Below are positions 1-11,435 of a stretch of 64,000 nt of DNA, in pieces. The translations under genes and the position numbers were made by a program. The stretch is from Petaurus breviceps papuanus. Its lineage: Eukaryota > Chordata > Mammalia > Diprotodontia > Petauridae. The first letter of the stretch is position 1, and each line of letters begins with the position of its first letter. A model generated the notes under the pieces. It did not search any database. It saw only the letters and a list, made by a program, of their open reading frames with translations, and was not told the origin of the DNA. The stretch covers positions 6,877,048 to 6,941,047 of the forward strand of contig JAMXIF010000073.1 of assembly GCA_028583685.1 (NCBI GenBank), given 5' to 3'.

Positions 1-146
1 ACCTCTGAGGTTTCTGCTAACTCTAAACCTAGGTTCCTGTGAGCACTGGAGCTATTGTAATGTGTCTGGGATAATAACTAACCGGCTCTGGTCCCATCTG
101 AGCTAGATGTATAACAGGGAAGGGTTCACGAGCAGAGCAAGAGAGT

Positions 147-286
147 AGATAGGACCTGTTTTTGAAGAGTGAAGGAAGGAGGTTGACAACTTTATTTCAG
201 TTGAGCAGAGATTAGATGGGATCTGCTTCTTGAAGAGTGAGGGGAGGAGGTTGACCAGCAGTACAACTTTACTTCAGTCCAACAGG
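147..286. repeat. imperfect tandem duplication, about 68 bp period
   Basis: The segment at 147-206 (containing TTGAAGAGTGAAGGAAGGAG) recurs at 214-286 (TTGAAGAGTGAGGGGAGGAG), both ending in AACTTTAnTTCAG. The second unit has about 10 extra bases. I do not recognise a family. An AATAAA follows the later GT run, so an old LTR is possible but unproven. Confidence 0.7.
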
Positions 287-318
287 AACTGGAAAGAGAA
301 CTTACTTAGCAGTCATTA

Positions 319-322
<4 letters not shown>

Positions 323-365
<43 letters not shown>
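323..365. repeat. (TG)n microsatellite
   Basis: A run of TG dinucleotides ends in a short CGCGCG stretch. Confidence 0.95.
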
Positions 366-689
366 TAATAAAGGCTTGTTGATTGATTAGCTTTCAGGGT
401 TTGCTCCACTGGGCCTAATCTCTTAGGGGGTGTGGTTTCCAATTTTGAATCTTAAAAGTCATCAGTAGGCCCTCTCCCTGTTTCAATTAATTATTTCTAA
501 GATTTCTACTTCAGCCTTTCCATTCACCTAGTGGTTTATAGGAAACAAGGGGTGTTGTGTTTGTCCATGACCATGGTATCAGGGAAATGATGACGTGACT
601 TGAAGTTGACTTTGATTCCAGCTGAGGGAAAGCCTCACTTTCTCCTTCCTTTTCTTACATCTTACTTTCTCTTGCTTCAGAGTTATTTG

Positions 690-830
690 GGTAATATCAT
701 GCATAGGTCCTGGGTTCAGATTCTGCCTTTGATTCCTATTACTTATGTGACTTGAGGCAAGTACCCAGTTAAATAAGTGGACCTAACATGGTGGTCTCTG
801 AGCTCCTTTCTAGCCTTTCATTTGTGAGTG
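690..830 (+). mobile_element. MIR fragment
   Basis: The order CTGGGTTCAGATTCTGCCT, TTATGTGACTTGAGGCAAG, then GTGGTCTCTGAGCTCCTTTC matches the MIR core and 3' part. It is diverged and old. Confidence 0.6.
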
Positions 831-869
831 CATGAGTCTTGTCCCTTTATCATGTGCCCATTCCTTTGA

Positions 870-970
870 GGCATTGTCTCTGCCACTGTATATCCTTATA
901 AAGTAAGACCTTAGCATAGTGCCTTACATATAGTAGACACTTAATAGCTATTTAATGAATGAACAGTTAA
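870..970 (+). mobile_element. L2 3' end fragment
   Basis: The text CATAGTGCCTTACATATAGT, ACTTAATAGCTATTTAATGA is the usual L2 tail (lowest-cost match to GCACATAGTAGG...TTAATAAATG). Confidence 0.5.
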
Positions 971-2008
971 TTTAAGCATTGGGTATTAGTTGAATGATTA
1001 GTTTTCAATAAATAAATAGGCTTTTTATAGAGAGGACACTTCTCCTATAACTAAGTAATTCAAGAAATCTTAGGTTAATGATTATTGTTGTCTCCTTAAA
1101 CACCTATACTATGTATTTAATAATAACCCTATTTAAAGAATACTATTATTCAGTTCTTGTGCACGTCCAGAGAAGACAATATTTAGTTTTAATTTTATTT
1201 TTTATTTATTAATTTATGTTCTACCCTATACTATTTTATATAGAATATACTTTAACCAGACAAGATGTAGTATGGTTTTATCTATGAATTTTGATAGGTA
1301 CACTATTATGCCTGCCCACCAGACCCTTTTTAAGGGAAATTGTAAGCAATTTGTGGGCTTATGTTGGGGGTGGTCTACAGAATGCCAAAACCATTGGTTG
1401 ACCTAGTTTGAAGAAATAGAATCAGTCATTAGGCATTTGGCATTGTGTAGCCAGTAACAAATTTAACAAAGAGCAGCTGATTACACTTTTCACTTTTCTA
1501 ACAACTCTTACTTGTTCTATAAAGTAGCGGTTTTTGTTACTTTCTATCATATATTAAATTTCTACCATTACAATTTGAATTCCTATCTCCCTTCTGTGGT
1601 TCAAAGGATTAGGGGATATACAGTATATTGGGTTTTTAAAAAAAATCTCTTGGTATAAATCCTGTGATATTAATTAAAGTCATTATTCAAAGTAATGTTT
1701 CGTTAAATGTCTAGAATTTTATCCAGTTAGAGATAGCCTCAGCCACTCCCACAACCTATATATAATTTGCTTAGAATATTTCCTTTTCTCAGGCACTTGG
1801 GAGAGATCACCAACAATAAAAGTATGATATCAGTAAGCTACACTATATTTTGATCATTTGTGGTTACCTGTTGGAATTGGTGTCCAGTAAATGTTGCATT
1901 GAAATCCCATGCTTATGAACTATGCCTTATCTGTGAAGCCTTACTGGAAATTTGGGGGAAATAATTGATGTATTTTGATAGCTTACTTGTTACATTTTTT
2001 GACAGAAA
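971..2008. other. no recognised feature
   Basis: This is AT-rich single-copy-looking DNA. I saw no convincing exon, repeat family or RNA in it. Confidence 0.5.
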
Positions 2009-2020
2009 TTTGTTAGATTG

Positions 2021-2180
2021 GGTTTTTGTTTTTTGCTTTTTGGAGGGCAATTGAGGTTAAGTGACTTGCCCAAAGTCACACGGCTAGTAAGTATGTCAAG
2101 TGTCTGAGGTTGGATTTGAACTCAGGTTCTCCTGACTCTGGGGCTGGTGCTCTATTCACTGCGCCACCTAGCCGCCCCAG
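2021..2180 (-). mobile_element. SINE-W copy with TSD
   Basis: Reading on the minus strand gives the tRNA-like head (GGGGCGGCTAGGTGGC), the CORE and the CAATTGCCCTCCAAAAA tail. The 12-bp TSD TTTGTTAGATTG flanks it at 2009-2020 and 2181-2192. Confidence 0.92.
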
Positions 2181-2227
2181 TTTGTTAGATTGTGACAGAA
2201 ATGGAATAAGCAAGTAGTAATTTAAGA

Positions 2228-2302
2228 GAATATTTGTTCTGTGTCCCCAGCACCTAACAGTACTTTTCATATAGTAGATACCGTAACTGTTTGTTGATTG
2301 GG
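2228..2302 (+). mobile_element. L2 3' end fragment
   Basis: CCCAGCACCTAACAGTACTT followed by ATATAGTAGATA and TTTGTTGATTG matches the L2 terminus. Confidence 0.55.
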
Positions 2303-2731
2303 TCTTTTTTCTTCTAGTCACATTTTGAGGGAAAGGGTTCCCCCCTCATGGCAATGATTAGGGATATTAGCTGAGACTCAGAGAATATCCTACTTTGATC
2401 TGAAGAAAGCTTCTTTAAAACTCATGGGGCAAATGCTTCCATAAGGGCTGTTGGGATAGATGGAATTTTATGTTGTTCGACTGATATCCATAGGGCTAAA
2501 AAAAGAAATTAGTCTTGTTTTAAAAAAATATGAGGAGTGATTATACTAGTAAAGAAATAAGGATGGGTTGGTAACATAGGATAATGTGGAAGAAGGATCC
2601 AGGCGAGTTGCATATCAGCATCCAAAATGAATACTTTTGCATCCTTTTCCCATGGAAATATGGGGTTAAAAACCCTAAATGTAACTAACCTTGAAGGTTA
2701 ATGGAAACACGGGATCTCAGGTCATGGAATT

Positions 2732-2909
2732 ATTATTATTATTATTATTTGCTTTTTGGAGGGGGGAAGGTAGGACAGTTGGGGTTAAGTGACTTGCTCA
2801 AGGTCACACAGCTAGTTTTTTTGTGTGTGTGTGTGTTAATTGTCTGAGGCTGGATTTGAACTCAGGTCCTCCTAACTCCAGGGCCAGTGCTTCTATTTAC
2901 TGAGTCACA
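2732..2909 (-). mobile_element. SINE-W copy with internal GT expansion
   Basis: The copy is flanked by CAGGTCATGGAAT (2718-2730) and CAGGTCATGAAGT (from 2910). A T-run plus (GT)n replaces the usual CTAGTAAGTG site at about 2816-2837. The T-rich left edge has drifted into (TTA)n. Confidence 0.85.
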
Positions 2910-2927
2910 CAGGTCATGAAGTTATAA

Positions 2928-3205
2928 CTGTCAAGCTGCAGGCAAACTAGAGGTCATCTCGCCTAGCTGCCCCTTTTGTTTTAGAGATGAGGAAGTTAAG
3001 ACCCAGAGAGCAAAACAACTTGCGCAAAATCATTCAAGCAGGAGGTGGCAGGGCAAGCTTATAAGATCATACACAGAGCTTAAATGGGGAAATGGAAGGG
3101 AGCTTAAATGAGGAAACTGAGATACAGAGAGATTATAGAACTTGTCCAAGGTCATACAGAATATTGTAGACTGGACCTGACTTTGTCCAGTCCCCTGGTA
3201 GTCTA
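2928..3205 (-). mobile_element. two MIR fragments
   Basis: Two antisense MIR segments lie in a row, marked by GATGAGGAAGTTAAGACCCAGAGAG near 2985 (given here as landmark only) and by GAGGAAACTGAGATACAGAG near 3110, each followed by the antisense CTTGnnCAAGGTCA block. Confidence 0.6.
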
Positions 3206-3499
3206 AGTTCGATATTGGAATGAAATGTAATACTCAGAGCTCATTCACCACTTAACAAAGGAGATTTATTTAGCTGTAACTGAGGAAAGATGTTCGATAT
3301 AGTGATATTCATTGAGGATACCTTAGGTTGATTTAGCTAAGTGAAACTCTCCATGTCTATAGGGAGCTATTGGAGCACCTTGTGGCTGTTTATACTGAAA
3401 GGATCAGGAATTGATACCAATGGCTTGAGGCTTTAGTTTCCTGAGCCAGTTAAGTTTTAAATTGTAAGGTAGCTTGGAGTTTAGAGTATTGTTCCTACT

Positions 3500-4520
3500 A
3501 TAATCAGTTGACACAGTGAGTAGAGTGCAAGTCCTGGAGTCAGGAAAATATGAGTTCAAATTCAGCCTCAGATACTTACTAGCAGTGTGACCCTGGGCAA
3601 AGTCCCTTAACCTTATTTGCCTCAGTTTCCTCCATTCCAGTATCTTTGTCAAGAAAACCCCAAATGGGGTAAAGAAGATTTGGATAAGACTGAAACGACT
3701 TCCCTTTGACCCAGCAATAGCACTTCTAGGGTTGTATCCCAAAGAGATCATAGAAGTGGGAGAAAGACCCATATGTACAAAAATGTTTATAGCAGCTCTT
3801 TTTGTGGTAGCAAAGAATTGGAAATTAAGGGGGTGCCCATCAAATGGGGAATGGCTGAACAAGTTGTGGTATATGCATGTTATGGAATACTATTGTGCTA
3901 TAAGAAACGAGGAGCAGACGGTCTTCATATTTACCTGGAGAGGCTTATACAAACTGATGCTGAGTGAGAAAGTAGAACCAGGAGAAATTTGTACACAATT
4001 ACAGACACAACGTATGTGTGATGGCCAACTTTGATAGACTGGACTCTTCTCAGCAATCCAGAGTCATAAGTCAACCCCAAAAGTCTCACGATGGAGAGAG
4101 AGAGAGAGATGTCTACATCCAGAGAAAGAACAGAGTTTGATCCCAGATTGAAGCTAACTACCTGCTCTTTTTCTTTTTCTTGTTTGGTTTTGTTTCCTCT
4201 TTCCCATTGTTCATGCCATCTGATACAGCCCTTCTTTATAACCTGACTAATGCCTAAAAGTATACTTTTATACTTATGTATACTAATAGTATACAAAGTA
4301 TACTAGTATAGTATAGTATAGTATGGTATATATAATATAGTATACTAAGTATACTAATGCCTAATGGGAAAGATACTATACTTGATTGTATTCTGCCAAG
4401 GCGGGGGGAGGGAAAGAAAATTTGAAGCTCAAGGAATTGTGGAACTGAATCTTGTAAACTAAAAGTAAACAAATTAATAAAGACCGAAAAAAAGACTGAA
4501 ACGATTGAATAGCAATGTGG
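3500..4520 (+). mobile_element. SINE-R copy split by an L1
   Basis: The head and CORE (GGAGTCAGGAAAATATGAGT) lead into the RTE-like tail (CCAGTATCTTTGTCAAGAAA, ACCCCAAATGGGG). An L1 inserted at 3699 and the last bases of the SINE resume at 4505 (TTGAATAGCA). Confidence 0.8.
3699..4491 (+). mobile_element. 5'-truncated L1: ORF2 end plus 3' UTR
   Basis: The 5' part encodes the C-terminal end of L1 ORF2: an open frame from 3732 contains NGEWLNKLWYMHVMEYYCAI, the counterpart of the conserved WxxxMWYxxxMEYYxAI block of mammalian L1. The 3' UTR ends in AATTAATAAAGACC with a polyadenylation signal. The 13-bp TSD AAGACTGAAACGA at 3686-3698 and 4492-4504 defines the insertion exactly. A TATAC-rich palindromic stretch lies inside the 3' UTR at about 4255-4370. 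Confidence 0.93.
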
Positions 4521-4678
4521 AGCAGATGAGTAGCATAGCCCCTGTTTGAGCTCAGCTTCTGCACCTGATCCTATTACACTTTGCATCATACCATGAATTG
4601 GAGGGAATCTCGGGTCATCAAGATGGAGCCACAGTTCAGTAAGGAAGTCTTTCTATACTATTTCTGAAAAACAGTAAC

Positions 4679-4927
4679 TAGGTAGTGGCAGTGATGGACT
4701 TGGACTTGGGAAGACCTGAGTTCGAATCTCTCCTCAGGTATTTACTAGCTGTGTGGCCCCGGGGTGGTCACTTACCCTCTCTCAGCCTCAGTTTCCTCAT
4801 TTGTGAAATAGAGATCAATGATAGCATCTACTTCACCAGGTTATAATGATGATGAAATGAGATAAACTATATAGGGTATTTTGCAAACTTTAAAGTGTTT
4901 TCTGAATGATAGTTATTATTATTATTA
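4679..4927 (+). mobile_element. near full-length MIR (Ther1 type)
   Basis: All MIR parts are present: head with GGGAAGACCTGAGTTCGAAT, core TAGCTGTGTGGC, CCTCAGTTTCCTCATTTGTG, and the tail GATGAAATGAGATAAACTAT with a terminal (TTA)n run. Confidence 0.8.
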
Positions 4928-5022
4928 ATTATCAGTCATACATTGAAACAACCCATTCCATTTTTGGACAACAGTCAAATCATGTTGCTAATCTCAAAAT
5001 CTTTGTTGGTTTTCTTAAAACG

Positions 5023-5175
5023 GGGCAGCTAGGTAGCACAGTGAATAGCACTGGCCCTGGAGTCAGGAGGACCCGAGTTCAAATGTGACCTCACACACTT
5101 GACACACTAGCTGTGTGACCTTGGGCAAGTCACTTAACCCCAATTTCCTTGCCTTCCCCCCTCCAAAAAAACCCC
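5023..5175 (+). mobile_element. SINE-W copy
   Basis: It is complete from GGGGCAGCTAGGTAGCAC to CCAATTTCCTTGCCTTCCCC and an A/C-rich tail. It sits at the left edge of an antisense L1 fragment. Confidence 0.9.
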
Positions 5176-5194
5176 CAAACCAATGCTGTTCTTA

Positions 5195-5370
5195 CTGTAA
5201 ACAGTGTTCTCTTGGTTCTGCTCATTTTGCTTTTCTTTATTTCACACAAGTCAGATCACTGAGCTCATCAGTTCTTGTATCACAGTAGTATTCTAACACA
5301 ATCACATACCACAACTTTTTCAGCCATGCCCCAGTTGACAGGCATCCCTGCAGGTACTTGAGTAGTTTTT
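5195..5370 (-). mobile_element. L1 ORF2/3' UTR fragment
   Basis: The minus strand carries the L1 block equivalent to AGAACCAAGAGAAC, AATACTACTGTGATACAAG and GGGGCATGGCTGAAAAAGTT, the end of ORF2. Confidence 0.75.
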
Positions 5371-6400
5371 AGGAATTGTGTTCTAGACTGGCTTCCTAGA
5401 GTTGCTCATATTATATCTCCCTGGGCTCCTCTCTCTCTGGACCTAATTATCATCCTATCTCAGAAGTAAAGAGTAAAGTATTTACAAGTGAATAGGCCTC
5501 TCCAACCCAAATATAAGCCACAGTGACGTAGAATTGTTACTTTTCACTGGGGACTGCTTTTTTCTTCTGCATTCTACCCAGTGTGAAACAATGACTGGGC
5601 AGACCACCAAAGCAGAAGGCGCCTTAGGTTGGATCCAGCAGGAACAAAGGTGTCATATGAAATGTGACTGAGACGTAAATGAGTAACAGCCTTGAAAATG
5701 ATGGGCCCTTTTGTGTGGAGTTTGTTGAGTCAATTTCCATTTCTGTTATAAAAACAACAGGAAGAAATTAGATTAAGCTTCAGCATGAAGGATTCAAGTT
5801 TGTATTAGAGAAAAACAACCTTGTTCTGAAAGGATAACTTAATGTCAGAAGGCATGTAGAAGGATACTGTAAAATCTCTAAATGCTTTTCAATAGAAGAC
5901 AGATTTTTTTTTTAAAAAGAGGACCTGTTGAAAGCAGTTCATGTGTAAACTCATTTGAAGGAATGGGCATTGACTGGGTGATTTTTCAAAGACTCTTTAA
6001 TCCCTGAGATTTTATAGAAGCATAAATTAGGAGTCTTTTTTTTCTTAGTCCTGTTTGATAGTTGATGTTTATAATAAATATATATTATTTGACTGTTTTG
6101 AGTAGTCTGCTTCTTTCTGTTTTTTGACTAAATTAAATCTGTTCTTGCCTTGAGCAAAATAGGGGTCCAATAAATGCTGAAAGTTATGAATCATGGATTA
6201 TTTATGAAGTTCCACTGAGATTTGGGAGAGGAGATTTAAGCCATTGACATATCTTAGTAGTATATTTGTTAAATTATGGGACAGAAATGGAAGATGCAAT
6301 ATAATTCTGCCATGTGAGTACCAAAAATAACACAGAAATATCCTCCCAGACCTAGTGAAGTTGGAATCTATTTTGTATTAAACCATTTGTGTCTTGTAAT
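5371..6400. other. no recognised feature
   Basis: Single-copy-looking DNA with no supported gene. An antisense L2-like tail (GACATTTATTAGATGCCTAC) begins at its right end near 6420. Confidence 0.5.
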
Positions 6401-6485
6401 ATAAGCACATCAATTGGCAGACATTTATTAGATGCCTACTGTATGCCAGAGATGAAACTACCTTTGCCCCATTGTTGTTATTGTA

Positions 6486-6750
6486 AGGGCAGCTAGTGGT
6501 GCAGTAGATAAGATCTTGCACAGGGCCTGGAGTAAGGAAAATCTGAGTTCAAAGGTGGCCTCAGACACTTACTAACTGTGTGACCCTGGGCAAGTCACTT
6601 AACCCCTATTTGTCTCAGTTCTTCATCTGTAAAATGGGGCACACTGGAGAAGGGTATGGTAAACCACTGCAGTATCTTTGCTAAGAAAATCCCATGGACA
6701 AAAATCCTTGGGGTCAGGTAGAGTCAGGTCCAACTGAACAACAGCAACAT
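6486..6750 (+). mobile_element. SINE-R copy inside an L2 tail
   Basis: Complete element from GGGCAGCTAGTGGTGCAG to CCAACTGAACAACAGCAAC. The antisense L2-like text ATGCCAGAGATGAAAC to its left resumes as ATGTCAGGGATTGTGC to its right, so it probably interrupted that relic. Confidence 0.8.
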
Positions 6751-7059
6751 GTCAGGGATTGTGCTATGTACAGAGGTTAATGAAACTCCTAAGGAACCTA
6801 TTTTCAAATTGTAAAATTTTGTCTATACCCAGACTGGCTCTCTGGAATGCTTAGGCTTCAAAAGCTGCCCTGGCTCAAAACCAAAAATCCTCCAAACTTT
6901 TTTTCCTTCTTTTACAACTTTCTCCCTCCTTTTACAACTCCCCTGAGCAATCCCTAACTCTCCTTTAAAAAAAAAAAGACACAAAGCAAAATTCTCTTTA
7001 TCTGCAATGGAATGGCTTTTAAGCACCGGACAGCAAAACATACATGGAGAAGACTCAAA

Positions 7060-7345
7060 GATTACACTAGTTTGGCATTTAAAGTACTTCAAACTCTGGC
7101 TCCAATTTTTCTTTTCATACTGATGGCCTGTTGACTCCTCCCCACACCCTGTGTACCGTAGCCAGACTGACTTGCTGCACCCCCCCTCCCCCAATCTCCT
7201 GCCTCCAAGCTTATGCATAGACTTTCCCCCATGCCTGGAATGCCCTCCCTACGCTCTGCCAGCTCTTGAAACATAGAGCTCCCTTCAGGAGCTCAGCTCA
7301 AGTACCACTTCCTTCAAGAGACCCTTAAGGATTCCTCTGTTTCAT
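7060..7345 (+). mobile_element. L2 3' region
   Basis: Landmarks are CCATGCCTGGAATGCCCTCC and AGCTCAGCTCAAGTACCACT, the standard stretch downstream of the L2 reverse transcriptase domain. The frame is broken. Confidence 0.8.
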
Positions 7346-7611
7346 TTGTTGTCATCTAGTTGTTCTGACTCTTTGTGACACCAAATAACAGATTTAAGAC
7401 TGGAAGACATCTTAGCGGTCATTTAGTCCAGTCGGGGCCCTTTCAGAGAGTCCTTAGGTGAAAACTATTTTTATAATAATCCTCAAACATTTTCACTTTT
7501 AATATGGCAAACAGCAACAAATATAATCTACCATAAACAAAAGCTCTCCATTTTTAAGAGTATAAAGGGATACTGAAAACAAAAATCTGAGAACTATTGA
7601 CCTAATAATAA

Positions 7612-7860
7612 TTTGTTGTTGTTTATTTGGGTCCAGCTCTTTGTGACCCCACTGGGGATTTTCTTGGCAAAGATACTGGAGTGGTTTGCCATTTCCTTCT
7701 CCAACTCATTGTACAGATGAGGAAACTGAGGCAAACTGGTTTAAGTGACTTGCCCAAGATCACACAGTGAGGAAAAGCTGCCCTGAAATAAGCCCTATAG
7801 AGGATCAAACTTGGCATCTCTGGTTTACAAGTGCTATGACACTGAGCTGTGAGCCACCTA
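7612..7860 (-). mobile_element. SINE-R copy
   Basis: GTTGTTTATTTGGGTCCAGC and GATACTGGAGTGGTTTGCCA begin the antisense RTE-like tail; the head near 7850 is eroded. Confidence 0.8.
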
Positions 7861-7862
7861 TG

Positions 7863-8078
7863 TTCTGTTCAATCATTTTTCAGTCATGTTTGACTCTTTG
7901 TGATCCCATTTGGTGTTTTCTTGCCAATGATACTGGAGTGGTTTGCCATTTCCTTCTACAGCTTATTTTACAGATGAGGAAACTGAGGCAAACAGGTTCC
8001 AAAGTCACAGGTAGAATTTGAAGTTGCGTAGGATTTGACTCCAGGCTGTGTTCTATCCTCTTGACCACGGAGCTGCCA
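7863..8078 (-). mobile_element. SINE-R copy, tandem to the previous one
   Basis: A second element in the same orientation starts at GTTCTGTTCAATCATTTTTC and runs through GGAGTGGTTTGCCATTTCC to a degraded head at about 8078. The near-abutting arrangement is probably two separate insertions. Confidence 0.8.
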
Positions 8079-8091
8079 GTAGTACAGACTA

Positions 8092-8240
8092 CTTACTCAT
8101 TGTACAGATAAGGAAGTCACAGTCTAGAGGGATTAAGATTACTTGTCCAAAGTCTCATAGGAAGTAAATCATAAAGGCAGAATTTGAACCCCATTCCTCT
8201 GATTACAGAGTCAGTGTTCTTCCCATTGAACCACCCTGAA
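8092..8240 (-). mobile_element. MIR fragment
   Basis: Antisense MIR text runs from TTGTACAGATAAGGAAGTCA to CCATTGAACCACCC. Confidence 0.65.
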
Positions 8241-8530
8241 TTCCTTGTTAGTTTTCAATAATAAAGATTTTTCTGTACCATACTATTTAAAGAAATAACA
8301 CTATTGAAAATTCCCTAAAACATTCTACTTATGTCTCACTCTTCTTGTAAAAAATCCCATGAGGTATATAAGAGAGAAGGGATTTTATGAGCATTTCTTT
8401 TTTACGAATAAAATGGCCACAAGTCTGAGTAGCTGAAGCCTGGTAATCAGTCAGGAATTCAAGACTAGAATACCCATCTCTACAGTCTTCAGTGTTGCTG
8501 CTTTCTTCTTGAGATTTCATGGGAATCTTT

Positions 8531-8684
8531 TTTTTTTCCTTTTTTGGAGGGTAGTTGGGGTTAAGTAACTTGCCCAAGGTTACATGGCTAGTGTTTTTGT
8601 GTGGGTGTTAAGTGTCTGAGGCCGGAACTGAACTCGGGTCCTCCTGACTCTGGGGCTTTACTCACTGCGCCACCTAGCAGCCCC
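8531..8684 (-). mobile_element. SINE-W copy with TSD
   Basis: The 14-bp TSD TCATGGGAATCTTT lies at 8517-8530 and 8685-8698. The variable site reads TAGTGTTTTTGTGTGGGTGT, an early form of the GT expansions seen in other copies. Confidence 0.93.
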
Positions 8685-8699
8685 TCATGGGAATCTTTA

Positions 8700-9727
8700 T
8701 ATGGGAATAACAAGACTTTATAAAAATGATTGTATATATTTGGTGTCTTTATATACAGTAATGAAACAGTGGCGACCATATCAAAATTCTGGCTTTCAGA
8801 TTTCCATGTTTTGAGCAGGCACTGGCTAAAAAACAATTCTTTAAATTTGTGTATATTAATATTTATATATGTGTGTGCATACACATATACACATATATAC
8901 ACACATATCTATAATAACGTACAAATATATATATTCATATATTTGAAGTTGGGGAGGGATGTAATTGTTAACCATGAGGCAAGATCTAAGCTTTTTGAAA
9001 AATTCCAGGGTTTTCATGAGTGTTTGTTAGTAATAATAAGGGGAGAGGGCACCATAATCAACCCTTTCAACAGTGACTCTTTCACAAACATATGTAACTC
9101 ATTCTTTTCCCTAAAGACTTAGGGTTGCAGAGATATTGCAAGAAATGTTAATGCTTCATTCAAACCACTAAAGCATGGGGGAAAGCTGTTGGGAACATGT
9201 TGGGCAATAACGATCTCCCTACGCATGTTTTCTTCGTGGCTGAGAATTTTCTGTAAATTTACAGGCTTAACTGCTATTTTGAGAGTATTAGCAAACTTAT
9301 CTCATAAAGTGTCACCTTAAAAAAGAAACTGATCTTTGAAAAGGGGGAAGTGTTCAATTGGGAAGTTTTAATTTCCTTCTGTTGCACAAATTTAGTAAAA
9401 ATAGATATGTGATGGGCCCAGATTGTACCCATTTGAAGTAATTTTCATCATTGCATTTGACCTATTTCCAATCTACTTAAAAAGTCACTTTGAGAAGGGA
9501 TGTGTGGAATTCTAGCTTTTTAAATACATGGTTTTTACATCCAGCATTTATTTGACCCTTAACTTCTGTTGTATGGGCACCCTTAGTGTATGATTGCTTT
9601 TATTCACTATATATAAATTTCAAATACATTGTATTTCAATTGAAGTACATAACTGACCACAGAGATGTTAAATTGAAGACTTTGACCCATATTTAATAAA
9701 GTCATATGAAAAATCACTTTCATTTTT
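8700..9727. other. AT-rich unique DNA with a TA/CA microsatellite
   Basis: A (TA)n/(CA)n tract occupies about 8856-8945. The rest is unrecognised. A 130-codon open frame crosses the tract but reads as low-complexity Tyr/Ile/Thr repeats there, so it is not called a gene. Confidence 0.6.
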
Positions 9728-9742
9728 AGAAGTCACTCCCCC

Positions 9743-9898
9743 TTGGGGCTGCTAGGTGGCACAGTGAATAGAGCACCGGCCCTGGAGTCAGGAGGACCTG
9801 AGTTCAAATCTGGCCTCAGATACTTAACACAGAAACTAGCTGTGTAACCTTGGGCAAGTAACTTAACCCCAATTGCCCTCCAAAAAGAAGAAAAAAAA
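9743..9898 (+). mobile_element. SINE-W copy with TSD
   Basis: The 15-bp TSD AGAAGTCACTCCCCC flanks the element at 9728-9742 and 9899-9913. The A-rich tail is interrupted by G. Confidence 0.94.
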
Positions 9899-10395
9899 AG
9901 AAGTCACTCCCCCAGAAGTGTATGAAAAATTTCTCTTCCTAATTTCTGCTTACCTTTGAGAAGCTAATAAGCCTAAGTTATTGCATTAAAGTATAGCTTA
10001 GGTGACTCTTTTCCTTTATCCCCTCTTCTCATCTATTTTCTTGCCCTCTGTTGATGGCTTTCTTTCTCCTTTGTTTCTTAGGTAGAAAAGCATGATTTGA
10101 GTGAGTCAGAAGCTAGGAGATAAGTAAATTGGCAAACTCAGTACTCTCTGGATTATGTTGTAAAAGGTGGGGGATTAAAAAACAACTATTCTGAAACTCA
10201 GCCGATGAGTTGAAATTCAACTTTTCCATTTCTGTGATTTCAAAACATTTTAGTTGAGGAAAATTATGTGAGCTGGGTTAAGTTTCTAATTTTGTGGTCT
10301 TTCTTATTTTTCCTCTTTAATTTGGGGGTTTGTTACGATTTAAAATGATAGAATCTTAGAAGGTAAAAGCTAGAAGGGGCTATAAAAATCCTCTA

Positions 10396-10621
10396 AGACA
10401 GAAGATGGACAGCAGCCTGGCCTGGAGTCAGGAAGACTTGAGTTCAAATGTGACTTTAGGTACTTCTTAGCTTTGTGATCCCGGGCAAGTCACTTAGCCC
10501 TGTTTGCCTCAGTTTCCTCATATGTAAAATGAGTTGGAGAAGGAAATGGTAAATCCCTTCAGTATCTTGGCCAAGAAAACCCCAAATGGGTTTAGGAAGA
10601 GTTGAACACAACTGAATAATC
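10396..10621 (+). mobile_element. SINE-R copy
   Basis: The element runs from a degraded head (AGATGGACAGCAGCCTGG) through CCAAGAAAACCCCAAATGGG to GAACACAACTGAATAA. Confidence 0.8.
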
Positions 10622-10977
10622 CAGAAGTTATGTTTTTATGTTAGACTCCTTTGTCTGTCTGGTGAAACTTATGTGTTCTTTCTGAGAAGAATGTTATTAA
10701 ATGCATAAAATAAAACACTTATTATTACAAAGGAAAAGAATTATGTTGAAGTGCAGTCATCAGAATATTTAAAACAAAAACAAGTTCACAGACCTCAAAT
10801 GAGGAAGCCTTGATACTTAGTTCACTGAGCTTTTTTTTTTCCTTAACAGAAGATGAAATTAAAACAAGGCAGTGACATGTCCAAGGTGATACAACTTAGC
10901 AGTTACTTTAAAAATGTTTTTAGTAGTCAAGTAATAAGTATTTGTATTTTTATATATTAACATATATATTAAAAGGC

Positions 10978-11120
10978 ACATAGATCTGCAAGGGAACTGA
11001 GTTCAACTCATTTATTTTACACACAAGGAAACCACAGCTCAGGAAGATCCAGTAATTTGCCCAACATCAGGGCCTCTGATTTAGGCATCAGTGTTTTTCC
11101 CATTGTACTGTGCCACCCAG
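10978..11120 (-). mobile_element. MIR fragment
   Basis: Antisense MIR with ACACAAGGAAACCACAGCTC and the terminal CATTGTACTGTGCCACCCAG. A weaker antisense MIR piece precedes it at 10850-10910. Confidence 0.65.
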
Positions 11121-11137
11121 ACCAGGAAATCTCGATT

Positions 11138-11291
11138 TTTTTTTTAAAGCAATTGGGGTTAAGTAACTTGCTCAAGGTTACACGGCCAGGTGTTTCTGGG
11201 TGGGTGCTAAGTGTCTGAGCCTGGGATTCGATCCCCAGGTCATCCCGACACTGGAGCCGGTGCTCTTACTCGCTGTGCTACCTGGCTGCCC
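11138..11291 (-). mobile_element. SINE-D single unit with TSD
   Basis: Minus-sense order is head (GCAGCCAGGTAGCACAGCGA), AGTAAGAGCACCGGCTCCAG, CCCAGAAACACCTGGCC, and CAATTGCTTTAAAAAA. The TSD CCAGGAAATCTCGAT / CCAGGAAATCTCAAT lies at 11122-11136 and about 11292-11306. It carries the unit-1 diagnostic AACACCTGG. Confidence 0.9.
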
Positions 11292-11435
11292 CCAGGAAAT
11301 CTCAATCTTAATGGCCAAGTTCTCTGGAACCAAGAGCAGTGTCATCCCCAGAAGCTAACTACCATTCTCAATACATTTTGGGGGTAGGGTCCATACAAAC
11401 CCAGACCAAGAGGCAGCATCCTATGACCGGACCAA

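Noticed and set aside
3404-3862. 152-codon minus-strand open frame
   Set aside because: It is the antisense of SINE-R and L1 ORF2 sequence.
8730-9122. 130-codon plus-strand open frame
   Set aside because: A third of it is a translated TA/CA microsatellite and no motif is visible.
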